Shown: piece by piece, positions 39,801-49,990 of the stretch
How the letters are laid out: each line of letters begins with the position of its first letter
How positions within the stretch are numbered: the stretch's first letter is position 1
NCBI RefSeq assembly: GCF_041146395.1
Contig: NC_091000.1
Location: 14,088,501-14,152,500, forward strand
Length of the DNA stretch: 64,000 nucleotides
Source: Eulemur rufifrons
Taxonomy: Eukaryota; Chordata; Mammalia; Primates; Lemuridae
Direction of reading: 5' to 3'
Position numbers and translations under genes: made by a program
Notes under the pieces: model-generated
What the model was told of the DNA's origin: nothing
The model's input: only the letters and a program-made list of their open reading frames with translations
Database searches by the model: none

Positions 39801-40845
39801 GCAAAATTACAGTTTTTATCAACCAGCTGGTTAGAACAAAAATATTGATTTGGGCAAATATTTAAGTGCATGGTTCCTTCCCCACACCTTCTCCCAAAAG
39901 TTTGCCTCCAAATAAAGAAGTAGAATGTTCACAGAACCAAAGATCTAATCATTTAGAGACCAGAATATCCAGTGTCCTGTGGACAAACCAGCTTCAATAA
40001 TTCACTGCTCGAGGAAAGAGCAAGTTTAACTCAGGCACAAAATTATCTTTAGTTGTACCTGATGTGTCAATGCACTCTTTATTACAACAACTTCTGTTTT
40101 TAAAACGTAAACCTGTTTGCTAGGAGGAGCACCAGTGGCTTTCCAAAGCACGTTAAGGAGCCTCTAGTTCTTCAATCGTATGAAAACAACTCCAAACAAA
40201 ACTAAAACAGATGCTCTATTATTTTGCCCACTTATGTTTTCTCCTATTTTAATAAAGTTGGGAAAACTAAATCACGCATAAAACCAAGCAATTGGTAGAC
40301 TCGTTGGTCTGATTTGAAAGTGATTCTTGAGGAACTTTCTGCAACCTGTGCCCCTCGATCTAAAACCCGCAGACACGCAACCCCAGACAGCGGGGCGCTC
40401 CCCGAGAGCGAAGAGAACTCCGGCAAAGTGTCCAACTCTTGGGGACCGAGACTCCCCATTGTCCTATGAAAGGCATTATACGAAGGGCAGCCTAAAGGAA
40501 AAGTACTCTCTAACAGGGAAAATGTCTCCCGAGCCCCCAGTTTTTAAGAAAAAGAAGGAAACTTTGTTCAGCGAAGGCCCTTGAGAACCGAGGGCGCTGG
40601 TCCCGAAAGGTGCTGGGAAAAGGGACAGGGACAGATGTCTCAGATCCCCTACCTGCGTTCCTGAGCTTCTTGTTCCGATACACGGACAGGATGACCAGGA
40701 GGTTGCCCAGGATGTCCACCACGATGGTGAAGATGAGGATGAAGGCGAGCGTGGAGGCCAGCCAGGAGGGGCGCGGCCGCGCGCCGTCCCCGCCGCCGGG
40801 CGCCTGCTGGGAGGCGTTGAGCAGCGCGCTGCCGTTGCCCTTCAT
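30427..40845 (-). CDS. MTNR1A: MTNR1A, melatonin receptor type 1A (two coding exons)
   Basis: Coding exons join as 40845-40653 and 31295-30427, giving 353 residues (human 350). It is a class A G-protein-coupled receptor of the plasma membrane that binds melatonin and couples mainly to Gi/o. It has seven hydrophobic segments; N-glycosylation sites at N4 and N10; the conserved D76 of helix 2; the C103-C180 disulfide pair; NRY (127-129) in place of DRY; and NAIIY in helix 7 in place of NPxxY. The last two are melatonin-receptor traits. Residues that contact ligand in the human structure (N162, Q181, F179) correspond to N165, Q184 and F182 here, and helix-5 H198 is also kept. The frame is intact, so the receptor should be functional. 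Start choice: GCCACCATGA is an ideal Kozak context and aligns with the human start. Melatonin receptor 1B was considered, but the exon 2 sequence and C-terminus ([10 protein letters not shown]...VDSV) are those of 1A. Confidence 0.98.
31850..32010 (+). repeat. MIR SINE in the MTNR1A intron, sense
   Basis: A good match to the MIR core: GTTTCCTCTTCTGTAAAATGGGATAAT, then GGGTTGTGGTGAGCATTAAATGAG and a GTGCACAGTGTCTGA end. Confidence 0.8.
32142..32438 (+). mobile_element. AluJ-like SINE in the MTNR1A intron, sense
   Basis: A forward dimeric Alu (CCGGGTGTGGTGGCTCACAC; GCCTGGGCAACAAAGCAAGACCCC) with a shortened right monomer and a 24-base A-tail. It is antisense to the host gene. Confidence 0.93.
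33773..33805. repeat. (GT)n microsatellite in the MTNR1A intron
   Basis: About 16 GT units without interruption, with a second short GTGTGT block after GGAAT. Likely polymorphic. Confidence 0.95.
34090..34260 (-). repeat. Possible MIR remnant, antisense
   Basis: TCTCACTTTTTAAAGATGAGGAAAACAGA matches the reversed MIR core; the flanks are diverged. Confidence 0.5.
34434..34886. repeat. Inverted repeat with about 94% identical 85-bp arms
   Basis: The arm at 34464-34548 is the reverse complement of 34774-34858, with five differences by hand count. Weaker similarity extends outward to 34434 and 34886, and the spacer is about 225 bp. One arm (34774 onward) reads like an old L2/MIR-type tail (GAGGGCAGTGCCTGTCTTAGA, then AGCACCTGGCAGAGAATTAATAAA). 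Two independent ancient insertions should differ far more than this, so a later inverted duplication or gene conversion between the arms is likely. It lies in the MTNR1A intron and could fold as a hairpin in pre-mRNA. Confidence 0.85.
35220..35640 (+). mobile_element. Probable ERV-L type LTR with start of interior, sense
   Basis: GACTTCAGGGTCCAGCACCAGGC...CCTCTTGGGTTGATTGAACCCTGACTGATGCAGAG resembles the 3' part of an ERV-L/MLT2-type LTR. TTGGTACTGGAAGTGG just after it is placed like a primer-binding region. It may belong to the same provirus as the pol remnant at 36456-37880. The exact family is uncertain. Confidence 0.5.
35810..36213 (+). mobile_element. MLT1A-like MaLR LTR, sense
   Basis: A full-length match to the MLT1A pattern: TATGGTCTAATTGTGTCTCCCC, GAGGTAGGGCCTTTAGGAAG, GGATGGGATTAGTGACCTTATAAAAGAG (TATA region), CTCACCAGACACCAAATCTTC, AGAAATAAATTTCTATT (polyadenylation) and an AGGAACTGACTAAGACA end. 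MaLR elements are ancient ERV-L relatives. Confidence 0.88.
36239..36455 (+). mobile_element. Tigger-family (MER2-like) MITE
   Basis: It begins CAGTTGTCCCTGGGTACTGG, with GGTTGGTTCCAGGAGCCC and ATCCACAGATGCTCAAGTCC, and finishes GGTGAATCCATGGATGTGG...AAGGCTGACTGTGG. These are the two ends of a mariner/Tigger-type DNA transposon with the centre deleted. A TA dinucleotide precedes the left end. Confidence 0.8.
36456..37880 (+). pseudogene. ERV-L pol remnant (RNase H to integrase region), degenerate
   Basis: The nucleotide sequence follows the HERV-L-type pol gene in forward orientation: an RNase H portion about 36500-36800 (ACCAAGTGACCGTGTGATCTG; CTGACCCACCCAGTCCTAAAG), then a connecting portion and an integrase portion about 37130-37830 (TGGCTAATGGTACAACCAAAGAC; ACCACTTCCACCACTGAAAGG; GAATTCACTGGACTTACCATG). 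The reading frame is broken by stops and indels, so nothing functional remains. It is an ancient endogenous retrovirus and belongs to the host genome as a fossil. It lies antisense to MTNR1A within its intron. Confidence 0.82.
37881..38449. other. MTNR1A intron, nothing recognised
   Basis: Intronic sequence with no firm repeat assignment. AGTCTACAGCTCAGTGATTTTTAACACA (about 38350-38377) resembles a common old repeat I cannot name. Confidence 0.35.
38450..38640 (-). repeat. MIR SINE in the MTNR1A intron, antisense
   Basis: TCACTAGGTAATTGCAACAATCATGTGAGG, then ACATTTGACAAATGTGGAAAATGAGGTTTGG, and an AGGATATAACCCTAG end: a reversed MIR with moderate divergence. Confidence 0.7.
38641..39439. other. 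MTNR1A intron, nothing recognised
   Basis: Unique-looking intronic DNA with no repeat, extra exon or RNA gene supported. Confidence 0.4.
39440..39600 (+). repeat. MIR SINE in the MTNR1A intron, sense
   Basis: CATCAGTTCCTCCTCTGTAAAGTGGGTAACAATGG and GCTCAGAACAGTGTTTGGTCCATAG match the MIR core and 3' part. Confidence 0.7.
39601..40652. other. MTNR1A intron 5' part, nothing recognised
   Basis: Sequence becomes GC-richer toward exon 1. No additional exon was found; the gene normally has only two coding exons. Confidence 0.45.
40653..40845 (-). CDS. MTNR1A: MTNR1A exon 1 (coding)
   Basis: 193 coding bases from ATG (40845-40843) to the donor AACGCAG|GTAGGG. It encodes the extracellular N-terminus ([14 protein letters not shown]...) and helix 1 through RNKKLRNA, plus one base of the split glycine codon. 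The N-terminal stretch [12 protein letters not shown] is three residues longer than the human version, which accounts for the 353 versus 350 length. It lies in a CpG island. Confidence 0.97.
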
Positions 40846-41230
40846 GGTGGCGCGGCCCGGGCCCCTGCGCCCTCCACGCCCTGCCGCGCCCTCTGCGTCC
40901 CCTTTGCCCATGCACAGCGCAACCCACCCCCCTGCTGTTCAAGGCTCCCCGCGGGGCGCCCCGCGCCTTCCTCCCATCCCGCGTGCCCCGTCGCAGCTGT
41001 CCCGCCCACTCTGCCACCTCCCCGCGGCCCGACGCCCTCTCTGCGCTGGGCAGCCACGGCCAGGTGACACCTGGTGTCCGCCGCGAGGCAACTTGGGCTC
41101 CCGGGCTCGCGACCCGAACCTCGCACCGCGTGCCAACAGCGCCCCGGTGCGGGAGCCCAGAGAGTCGTCTCTCCCAGCGTGGGGACGTCGGGCGTCCATG
41201 CTTCGCGTTCGGTCTAGTCTCGGGGATGGG
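40690..41230. promoter_or_regulatory. CpG island with MTNR1A 5' UTR and promoter
   Basis: A sharply GC-rich block dense in CpG (for example GGGGCGCGGCCGCGCGCCG around 40770-40790), surrounded by A/T-rich DNA. It covers exon 1 and extends about 385 bases upstream of the ATG. No clear TATA box is seen at the expected place, fitting a dispersed CpG-island promoter. The transcription start cannot be fixed by eye. An in-frame upstream ATG lies at 40911. Confidence 0.8.
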
Positions 41231-41244
41231 ACTTTCGTCCAGCG

Positions 41245-41385
41245 GGGACAGAGTACTTGGGCTCAAGCCTGAACTCGGATTCAGGCAAGTTACTGAGCCG
41301 CTGTGTGCCCCAGTTTCCCTATCTGCAAAATGGGAATGAAATACTAACTCATTAACCTCGCAGTTAGTTCAGCTGTGAAAAAATC
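41245..41385 (+). repeat. MIR SINE at the edge of the MTNR1A promoter, sense
   Basis: AGTTACTGAGCCGCTGTGTGCCCCAGTTTCCCTATCTGCAAAATGGG is a well-preserved MIR core. It sits directly upstream of the CpG island. Confidence 0.8.
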
Positions 41386-41999
41386 AAGGCCTCTTTTCAG
41401 TTGTGTATTGCACCCTTGAACATGGCGCTAGATGTTTCCGATAATAAAATGAGATTTAAAAAGAAATATGTAAAAACCAATACTGGAGATGATAAGAGTG
41501 TAAGTACTTTCTTAAACACCGGTAAAAATGACATAAAACGCACAATTAGATTGAAGATCTGACACATGACAGCAATCAATGTAAAATGGCTAGGAAAGGG
41601 CTCTCCTGGAGAGCCGTACCCTGTTCCTGCATTGGAAACGTGAAATTTTCATTTTCCTCATATGCTTCCGGCCAGCCCGATAAAACTACCAAATAACTAA
41701 AGTTCCTTTGAAAGTGCAAGAAAAAGGATTTGAGTGAATAAGAGAGAGCTGGGACCTACTGACATTAAAACATACAGTAAAAATGACAATAAGTAAAACA
41801 GCGTTAAGTTCATAAACAATTCAAGAACATATAAGATAAAGATTTGATAAAGTTAACATTTCAAATCAGGGAGGGATGGATTATGAAAACAAAGATGCAT
41901 TTAAAGAAAATTTAGGTAAATATCTATAACCTTGAGGTGGAGAACTCTCTAACCATGGAGAAGAAGACAGGAGAGAAAATAGAAAGAACAGTGGCAGCT
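41386..41999. other. MTNR1A-FAT1 intergenic, nothing recognised
   Basis: A/T-rich sequence upstream of MTNR1A with no repeat or exon recognised. Confidence 0.4.
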
Positions 42000-42230
42000 A
42001 CCAGTGACTGGATACTTATTTCCCAGCTCTGGGATAAGTATTTTACACGCCTTGTCTTGCGCAATATATTAACAATACCACAAGGTTTGGCGTTGCTAGG
42101 ACCATTTTATGGATGGGAAACCTGCACCACTGACAGGATAAATAAGGCCCCAAAGTCCGAGTTAGTAATGGGTGGAGAATTTGAACTTTGGTCTGATTCC
42201 CCAGCAATGAACTTCATTACTAACTGATAG
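42000..42230 (-). repeat. MIR SINE, antisense
   Basis: GGACCATTTTATGGATGGGAAACCTGC and AATTTGAACTTTGGTCTGATTCC match the reversed MIR core and end. Confidence 0.65.
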
Positions 42231-42369
42231 TGTTTCTCAGTAGTGATAGATTTGACTACAGGAAAGTTAAAGCTCCTATATTCAAAAAACAGCATAAACA
42301 AGTAAAAGCCAGATAAACTGGGGAAGTAATTTGTGACATATCTGAGAGACAAAACATTAACGGCCTTCA

Positions 42370-42628
42370 TTATTACTGTGATTTGAGAGTGTCCCCCAGA
42401 AATCATGTATGGGAAATTGGGTCCCTGATGGGAGGTGGGGCCTTTAATTGGTGATCAGATCATTAAGAAGGATTACTTTCACTCTGTGGGACTGGGTTAA
42501 TTCTTACAGGAGTGAGTGAGTTCTCACTCTCCTGGGACTGGATTAGTTAACCGGCAGAGAGGGTTGTAAAGCAATTACCCAGTTTCAGGTATTCTTTTAC
42601 AGCAACAGAAAACAGACCAAGACAGTTT
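42370..42628 (+). mobile_element. MST/THE1-type MaLR LTR, internally deleted, sense
   Basis: CTGATGGGAGGTGGGGCCTTT, GGAGTGAGTGAGTTCTCACTCTCC and the end TACCCAGTTTCAGGTATTCTTTTACAGCAACAGAAAACAGACCAAGACA follow MST-type LTRs. The middle of the LTR is missing. Confidence 0.7.
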
Positions 42629-43489
42629 TATAAAGAACTCTTTCACATAAACAAGGATAAAACAATAACAATATATTTAAAAGTTGTAATTAGACAATTA
42701 AAAACTAAAAATTTATATGTAAACTCTCTTTTGGAAAAAAAAAATAATGGTAAGTTACCATTCCAGCTATTACTTTTGAAAACAGTAAAAATGATAGTAT
42801 CAAGTATGGTTTTAAAAAATGTGGAGAAAAAGCATTCCTGTGCACTACATATAAAAGTCTTAAAACTGCACATACCCTTTAGCCTAGTAATTTTACTAAT
42901 AGAAAATAATTGAACCAGTATTTAAATACGTAAGGACACATAGTGGTTCCTCGCAGAAAACTTGAACTCCCTACCATTGGGGCTTTGATAAACAAATTAA
43001 TGAAATCAAGAGATGAAATACAGTGGCACAAATGGCTAACTCTCCCCCAAAAGGGGTGGCATCCACACATACATAAAAGAGAAATTCACTCTCTTTCTTG
43101 TCTGGAGAATGGGAAAAGTAAAGGTAGGAATCCATGGACACTGAAAATAATGGAGAAATCCCAGAAAAGAAAGAGCCAGAGAGGGGAACCCCGAACTCTG
43201 TCCATATCAGAGTGAACCCTGAACTGAGCATGTGAGGAATAGACTGAGAGTAGATGAGACAAAAGATCTGAACTAAAGCTGGAGCTGCCACCCCAGAAAC
43301 AGCTACAGTTCAAGCCTAACTAAGAACGCTACCGAATGAAACAAAGAAAATAATACTTAATGGAGAAAAATAATAGAATGAATACCAAAGAAACATTCAT
43401 AATGTCCATGGTACAATTCAAAATGTTTATAACTCAACATATGAAGACACTCTGCCTACCTACCTACCTATCTGCACATACTTAAGATA
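42629..43489. other. Intergenic, weakly L1-like sequence
   Basis: A-rich sequence, some of which may belong to the L1 that becomes recognisable at 43490. No firm call. Confidence 0.35.
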
Positions 43490-44090
43490 TAATAAAATCA
43501 ATTAAATCTAATCCCTAAATGAAGCAGATGTTGGGATTAACAGTCTCAGCAGAGAAATGGGAACTCTCAGGAGAGAAATGAAAACAGTAAAAAAGAACCA
43601 AGTGGAAATTCTAGAATGGAAAAAAAAATAGACTTTCTGAAATTAAATATTTACTGGATGGAATTAATAGCCAAATGGATATGACAGAGTAAGAGTACTA
43701 AAAAATAAATCAATAGAAATTATTCAACATGAAAAACACAGAGAAAATATATTTTTTAAAATGAATAAAACTTCCAATACCTACTAGAGTATAATAATTG
43801 GAATACTAGCTGTAGAGATAGAATGGTGCAGAAAAAATATTGAAAGACATCCTGACTGAAATTTTTCCAAATTTTATGAAAGATGTAAATTTACACATAC
43901 AAGATGCTAAATGAATGCCAAGCAGAATAAACAAAAACAACCATACTAAGGCACATCATAGTCAACCTGCTAAAATCCAAAGATAAAAATCAGTAAGAGA
44001 AAAGCAACATATTACATACAGGTGAACAATTAATCCAACTAGCAGCTGAATTCACATCAGAAAGTGTGTTTGTGTTCTATTATTGTCATA
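43490..44090 (+). mobile_element. Old L1 ORF1-region fragment, sense
   Basis: The string of phrases ATTATTCAACATGAAAAACACAGAGAAAA, GAATGGTGCAGAAAAAATATT, TTTTTCCAAATTTTATGAAAGATGTAAAT and GGCACATCATAGTCAACCTGCTAAAATCC is the ORF1-region pattern of mammalian L1M elements. Frames are broken. An Alu separates it from the L1 3' end at 44600. Confidence 0.75.
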
Positions 44091-44165
44091 ACAAATTACC
44101 TTAATTAAATTAATTTAGAGGCTTAAAAGCCATTTATTATCTCAGTTTCTGTATCTCTAAATTTT

Positions 44166-44495
44166 TTTTTTTTGAGACAGAGTCTCACTCTGTTGCCTGG
44201 GCTAGAGTGCCGTGGCATCAGCCTAGCTCACAACAACCTCAAACTCCTGGGTTCAAGTGATCCTCCTGCCTCAGCCTCCCCAGTAGCTGGGACTACAGGC
44301 ATGCGCCACCATGTCCGGCTAATTTTTTTTTCTATATATATATAGTTTAGCTGTCCAGATCATTTCTTTCTATTTTTAGTAGAGACGGGGGTCTTACTCT
44401 TGCTCAGGCTGGTCTCGAACTTCTGACCTTGAGCGATCCTCCCTTCTCGGCCTCCCAGAGTGCTAGGATTACAGGCATGAGCCACCACGCCCAGC
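44166..44495 (-). mobile_element. Alu SINE, strepsirrhine type, antisense
   Basis: Full-length reverse Alu with the TCTATATATATATAGTTTAGCTGTCCAGATC linker typical of lemur-type copies. An 11-bp target-site duplication (CTCTAAATTTT) lies at 44155-44165 and 44496-44506. Confidence 0.95.
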
Positions 44496-44599
44496 CTCTA
44501 AATTTTGATAGTAAATCTGTTAATTTTATTAATATATTACTGATGTACATTTAGAGAGTGTGTGTACCAAAGTATAAAATTAATCATATATTAAGCTAT

Positions 44600-45465
44600 T
44601 AAATTTTCCATACCATCTCGAATTCATTAGGATAGCTATTATCAGAAAGACAAAAGGTAACAAGTGTTGGTGAGGGTGTGGAGAAGAGGGAACACTTGTA
44701 CACTGTTGGTGGAAGGTAGATTGGTGTAGCCCCTGTGGAAAACAGTATGGAGGTTCCTAAAGAAATTAACAATTAAATTATTATATGACTCAGCAGTTCT
44801 TCTGGGTATATACCCAAAGGAAATAAAATCACCAACTAAAGATTTCTGCTCACTCATATTCATCTCAGCATTATTCATAAAAGCCAAGATATGAAAACAA
44901 CCTAAGTGCCCATTGACAGACAAATGGTTGAAGACATTGTGATATATACCTATATATATATATATGAATATTATTCAGCCTTAAGGAAGGAAGGGATTCT
45001 GCCATATGCCAAGACATGGATGAACCTGGAGGACATTATGCTAAGTGAAATGAATCAGACACAGAAAGAAAAATATTACATGATCTCATATGTGAAATAT
45101 TAAAAAAAAAGTCAAATATACAAAGATGAAGAATAAAACAGTGTTACCAGGCATGGGGTGAGAGAAGGAAAAGGGAGATGTAGATCAAAGGACCAGATAA
45201 TATGTAGGATGAACAAAAAAAAGTAGCAGATGTGTAGAGATCTAATGTACAACATGAGAGGACTATAGTTAACAACAGTGTATTTTATTCAGGATTTTTG
45301 ATAAATGATTGTAGCTGCTATTTTCATGCACAAAAAAATGAGTGTCTCTGTGAGATGATGGATATAATTTGCTTCACTATAGTAACCATCTTACTACCCA
45401 CGTGCATCTCATAACATCATGTTGTATACTTTAAATCTACACAATAAAATTTATTTTTAAAATAT
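44600..45465 (+). mobile_element. L1 (L1MA-like) 3' end, sense
   Basis: The end of ORF2 and the 3' UTR: GGTGAGGGTGTGGAGAAGAGGGAACAC, TGGGTATATACCCAAAGGAAATAAAATC, ATTATTCATAAAAGCCAAGATATG, GGATGAACCTGGAGGACATTATGCTAAGTGAAAT, and the L1MA-style end ATCATGTTGTATACTTTAAATCTACACAATAAAATTTATTTTT. Coding frames are broken. Confidence 0.9.
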
Positions 45466-46039
45466 ATCAAGCTATCAAATTAGCCTGCTGGTGTTCCTTT
45501 AAAATATTTTATTTTCCTATTTATGATTTGTGGTGGAAATTTCAATGTGAAATGACATGAGCATCATTCCTACCCTAGCTCTGCAACTATAGTATCACAT
45601 TAATCAGCACTTGCTAAAATTCAAAGTTTGAGTTATGTGACTTACGTCTCCAGCCACTATGTTTTTTTAACTTTAAGCAAGCACTTATCTACTGTGTAAT
45701 CTGTAGAATGCTAATTAATGTATACATTTATTTAGAAAATAGGAAGGGATGTGAGAGGAGGTTTAGACAACATTTTCTGAATTACACAAGATTACACAAG
45801 GAGCTTCTCTAGAGTGTCTGTGTGTGTGTGTGTGTGTGTGTGTAGATGGATGCTAGGTAGGCCAGTTTGGTCTTGCAATCTTCTCTGCCTCTTGTACCAA
45901 ACAGACCAAATCCTGTTTATTTTACCTCTCAAACGAGTTTTAAATCCATGACTTCACCTCCATCCTTTGGTTCCTCACTGAGTTGAGGTCACCACTGTCT
46001 TTTGCAGGAATTACTATCCCAGCCTCCTAATCAATCCTC
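45466..46039. other. Intergenic, only a (TG)n tract recognised
   Basis: A pure TG run lies at 45819-45843; the rest is unrecognised. Confidence 0.45.
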
Positions 46040-46660
46040 TGGCTCCCATCTTACTCCCGTTCAATACATTCAAAAGCCACGAATCTTTTCTGAATTAGAA
46101 ATCTAACTACAATACTCCTTCTATAAAAGCAAACAAATACATACATGCACACATACATAATCAATGGATGCCCATTGCTCCTGGGACTCAAGCCGAATTC
46201 CACAAGTTTTCCAAGACCTTCCATGACTCGTCCTTCCCAGCCTGCTCCCTCCTGCCCATCCCCTCTCTCCCAGGGCTTCTGCTCTACCCTCCAACCCTGA
46301 GAACTTTCTCCAGACCCCCAGACATTGCATTCCCTCCTTCCTCTCAGTTTTCCCATCTACGTTCCCTTTTTAGGAAACATTCTTTCCCATCCCCTGCTCT
46401 GGAATAACTGATCTATGAGGTCATCTTCCAAGACTTGCTTGTGTTTTCCTCCTTTGTGCTCCTACAGTTCTCTGTATGCCCTTTATCCTAACACTTACCA
46501 TGTGCCATAATGTACCTATCTGTTTTCTTGTTGGAACCTCTAGCAGTCAGGCAGGGGTTGTAGCTTATAAGCGGTTGCATCCCCACTTTACACAGTGGCT
46601 GGCATCCAGCACATAGCAATAATTATTTGTTGAATAAAATGAGAGAGTAAATGAATCCAT
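46040..46660 (+). mobile_element. L2 LINE 3' end, sense
   Basis: A pyrimidine-rich L2 3' region in order: CCAAGACCTTCCATGACTCGTCC, CTCCTTTGTGCTCCTACAGTTC, AACACTTACCATGTGCCATAATGTACC, and the tail CACAGTGGCTGGCATCCAGCACATAGCAATAATTATTTGTTGAAT. Divergence is high, as expected for L2. Confidence 0.8.
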
Positions 46661-47276
46661 TCTTGTCTGGTACCTTTAAGATAACATAATTTTCATGAAA
46701 TTATGTCTCTCATCATATTTGGAAACTACTAATTTATCAGGAAAAAAATACTCTTTGACAGGCTAATGGATTTTTAATGCATATGTCACCCTCAAGTCAT
46801 GAGATATTTTCCCCATATTTATTTATCCAGTCAATAGCAGGAAGGAGAAAATACATTTTTCACTCACAGAATTTTTATGTTACATTGTGAGCTTAGTTGA
46901 TATGGATTTTATTTGCTTGACTGCTGCAAAGAGAATGCTACATTAGGTACTATGGAAGATGTAAAACAATGCAAATTTAAGAATTTCAATTTTATTTACA
47001 GTATATATATTTTCACTAAAAATACATGTACCCTAATTTCTAGAGCTAAAAATAGTTTTTAAATATTAATGTTATTCATAAGGTTTCATTTCATACTAAC
47101 CCAAGTAAAACATTGCTTACAGAAGAAAATGACTTAGGAGTAGTTCAAGATTTTCTGTTGACATACATACAACAAATAAATGACAAAAGTAGTTTAATAA
47201 TGTGTCTATGTGAAGTATGATGGTGTTTATAAAATAAATGTGGCCCATGATTCCCATATAAAAACAGATCACCTGG
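46661..47276. other. Intergenic, nothing recognised
   Basis: A/T-rich sequence with no supported feature. Confidence 0.4.
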
Positions 47277-47601
47277 GGCCAGGTGTGGTGGCTCATTCCT
47301 ATAATCCCGGCATTTTGGGAGATTGAAGCAGGAGGATCACTTGAGGCCAGAAGTTCAAGACAAGCCCCGGCAACATCCAATTAGAGATGTGAGACCCCAT
47401 CTCTACAAAAAATAAAAAATTAGCTGGGCATGGTGGTGCACGCTTGTAGTCCTAGCTACTTGGCAGGCTGAGGTGGGAGGATCACTTGAGCCCAGGAGCT
47501 TGAGGTTACAGTGAGCTGTGATTGATAACACGACTGCACTCCTGCTTGGGTGACAGAGCAACACCCTGTCTCTAAAACAAGAAGAGAAAAAAAAAAAAAA
47601 A
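47277..47601 (+). mobile_element. AluJ-like SINE, sense
   Basis: A forward Alu with GGCCAGGTGTGGTGGCTCATTCC and a right monomer ending CTTGAGGTTACAGTGAGCTGTGATTG. A small insertion (CCAATTAGAGATG) interrupts the left monomer. A short CACCTGG flank occurs on both sides. Confidence 0.92.
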
Positions 47602-48157
47602 ATGCACCTGGAATCAGAATTGGCAAGTGAGAGGCCAGTTCAGTGAGGAAGTCCTGGGACTTGCCTTCTGATCCAGAGATCGCACCTGCTGACCCACGAA
47701 GACTAGCCACAGTTTGCGGCACTGCAGGGCCATCTATCAGGGCCTGTAAGTCTCTTGGGGATCATTGGGAGGCAAGTTGAGAGCACAGGAAAAGAATGCG
47801 GTGAGTTTGTGACCAAGTTTCAAAGTGGCAAGGGGTATAAACCTGAAAAAATTGAGGAAAGTTTTCCCTAAGTTGTAAGACTATCTAAGGGTTTGAATCT
47901 GCAGGAAGGACGGGTGTGGAGCTACTTCGGATGGAGAGGAATGCTGTCACCATCAGTGTGGGGACAGTGGTGGGGAGGCCACACAGCACAGACACTCGTC
48001 TGTCAGTGTGCGCTGAGAGAGGGGGATCTGTTTTTCAGGCAAAGGTGGCAAATGGCCTCATTAATTTCTTTATAAATGTACTCTCTGCTCTTCAAAAACC
48101 TTACCGAACACGAGAGCTAAATACATTAAAAACCCTTCTTTTCTACTTTTCTTTAAT
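47602..48157. other. Intergenic, nothing recognised
   Basis: Unique-looking sequence; short open frames only. Confidence 0.4.
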
Positions 48158-48383
48158 CTAGATTACAAATAATCCAATCCAAAAATGGACAAAGGACCCA
48201 GATAGAAATTTCTCCAAAGAAGAAATAAAAATGGCCAACAGGTATATGAAAAGGTGCTCAACATCACTAATCTTCAGGAAATGCAAATTACCAACACAGT
48301 GAGCTATGGCACCTGTTAGAATGGCTACTGTCAAAAAGACAAGAGATAAGTGTTGACTAGAGTATGGAGAAAAGGGAACCCTA
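48158..48383 (+). mobile_element. Short L1 ORF2 fragment, sense
   Basis: AATGGACAAAGGACCCAGATAGAAATTTCTCC through AAATGCAAATTACCAACACAGTGAG and GTGTTGACTAGAGTATGGAGAAAAGGGAACCCT is the C-terminal ORF2 region. Only about 225 bp is present, with both sides missing. Confidence 0.85.
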
Positions 48384-49639
48384 GAGCCCTGGTGCTAAGT
48401 CTGACAGGCAGGAGAGGTTGAGATACCTTCTGGGTAGATTACTTGTTCCTTTTCCTACATCCTCCCCTTATCCTAAAATTGCTAGGTAGCGCCCATAAAC
48501 ATTAAAAAGAATTGAAGGAACAGTCATTAGACATTTTGAAAATTTCATTTTACCCCTTGAGATAATTGGGTAATGGCTGAGACTTAGAGAAACTGAGCTC
48601 ATAGTTATCATCTCTTCTATAGAGACCTGCATTTACAAGATATATTTGGTCTGATGACCTTTTTATTCAAATGTGTCATGTATTCTCTTTCTTCTTAACA
48701 TCTGGCACCATTTGAAATGTAGCCTTTTATACATCCACACTTTGTAACAGCACAGTAACAAGTGCGCTGATTACCTAAGTGTTCACACAGGGGCCGAGGT
48801 TTTCTTGGCAAAATAATACTTGCCATTCTTTTCCAGTGGCTCATTCTGTTTGCAGTAGAGGCTAACTTGCTAGTGAAGAAATTAAGTTCTGACAAACAGC
48901 TCTCTCTGGCAGCTGGGGCACTAACTGAAATTGAATCTATTGCCTCTACTGAAGAGCAATCAGAAAGCACACAGAATGCCAGCCTGCAAAACAGAAAGGT
49001 GGCCCACGTTGACCTTCAAAAAGCTACTGACCAGATGGGGTAGACTGAGTCAATGTGGAGACTGTGGCCACAGGGGCACCCAATGACATAAAAAAAAGGC
49101 TCGAGGTGGCAGGTAGGGGGTGGCATAGTTTTCCATGAGGCTTGATGGATAGCACATCTAAACCTTACATTTGCACAAGTCACTGCAAATTGAATCAAAA
49201 TTAAAGATGATTTCACAAGGATGATCCAGTGCTTGTCTAGACTTTACTTTCCATAGAAACAAATTGACAGGAAGAGAAAGGAAGGCAGGATTTTCCGTCT
49301 TTCTCTGTAGCAGAGCTTCCTTGCACAGAAGTCGATCCTCCAGCCCTCCGGCTTCTTGGGGCTGTTTGGGTGTCGGGAGGATCCCACAGCATCACACCTA
49401 TGGAACTTCTGGTTTAGAGCAGCTGAGTCCCTTTAAGCCACCCCTGGTGCCATAAAATTTTGTTTTCTACATATGCCATGACATGGAAAAGGCAGGGGAA
49501 AATGATTATCCAAGAAGTATCACAGTGGAGGACTGCATCAACGTTAAGAAATCTTAGCACTGTGCCCATCAAAGCTTTATCATTGTAGGTCTAGAATTTG
49601 AGGTTATAGGCAATTTGCAAACAAATTATCCACATATCT
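48384..49639. other. Intergenic, nothing recognised
   Basis: No exon or repeat firmly supported over about 1.25 kb. Confidence 0.4.
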
Positions 49640-49990
49640 AGAAATCTATCCCAAAGAGGATAATGCTGGGACTGCTGTGAAAAGTTGAAAATTTTAAAGT
49701 AGCAAAATAGGTAAATAATTAAGTTATAATATATCCATACTATGAAACATTTATGCAGCTCTTTAAAAGGGAATTTTTTTTCTGGGAATATTCACATACT
49801 TTAAAGTGAGAAAAGCAGAGTGCAGAATTGGATACAAAATACCAATTTTGCAACCCCCACTTCGGTAGTACACGCAAAACAAAATCAGATTATGCACACA
49901 CAGTGACAATGAATTTGTTTCTAGATGATAGGATTATAATCCTGTGCTTTTGCTAATAGTATACTTTTTTAAAGCAAAAAGTAAACATAA
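49640..49990 (+). mobile_element. Old L1 (L1M-type) 3' fragment, sense
   Basis: TTATAATATATCCATACTATGAAACATTTATGCAGCTC and GAAAAGCAGAGTGCAGAATTGGATACAAAATACC follow the 3' region of L1M elements. Confidence 0.55.

Noticed and set aside
40610..41272. 220-residue plus-strand frame and long minus-strand frames over the CpG island
   Set aside because: GC-rich DNA lacks stop codons by chance. The real coding part is the 193-base MTNR1A exon 1 on the minus strand.
44936..44965. TATA-rich stretch as a promoter
   Set aside because: It is microsatellite growth within an L1 3' end.
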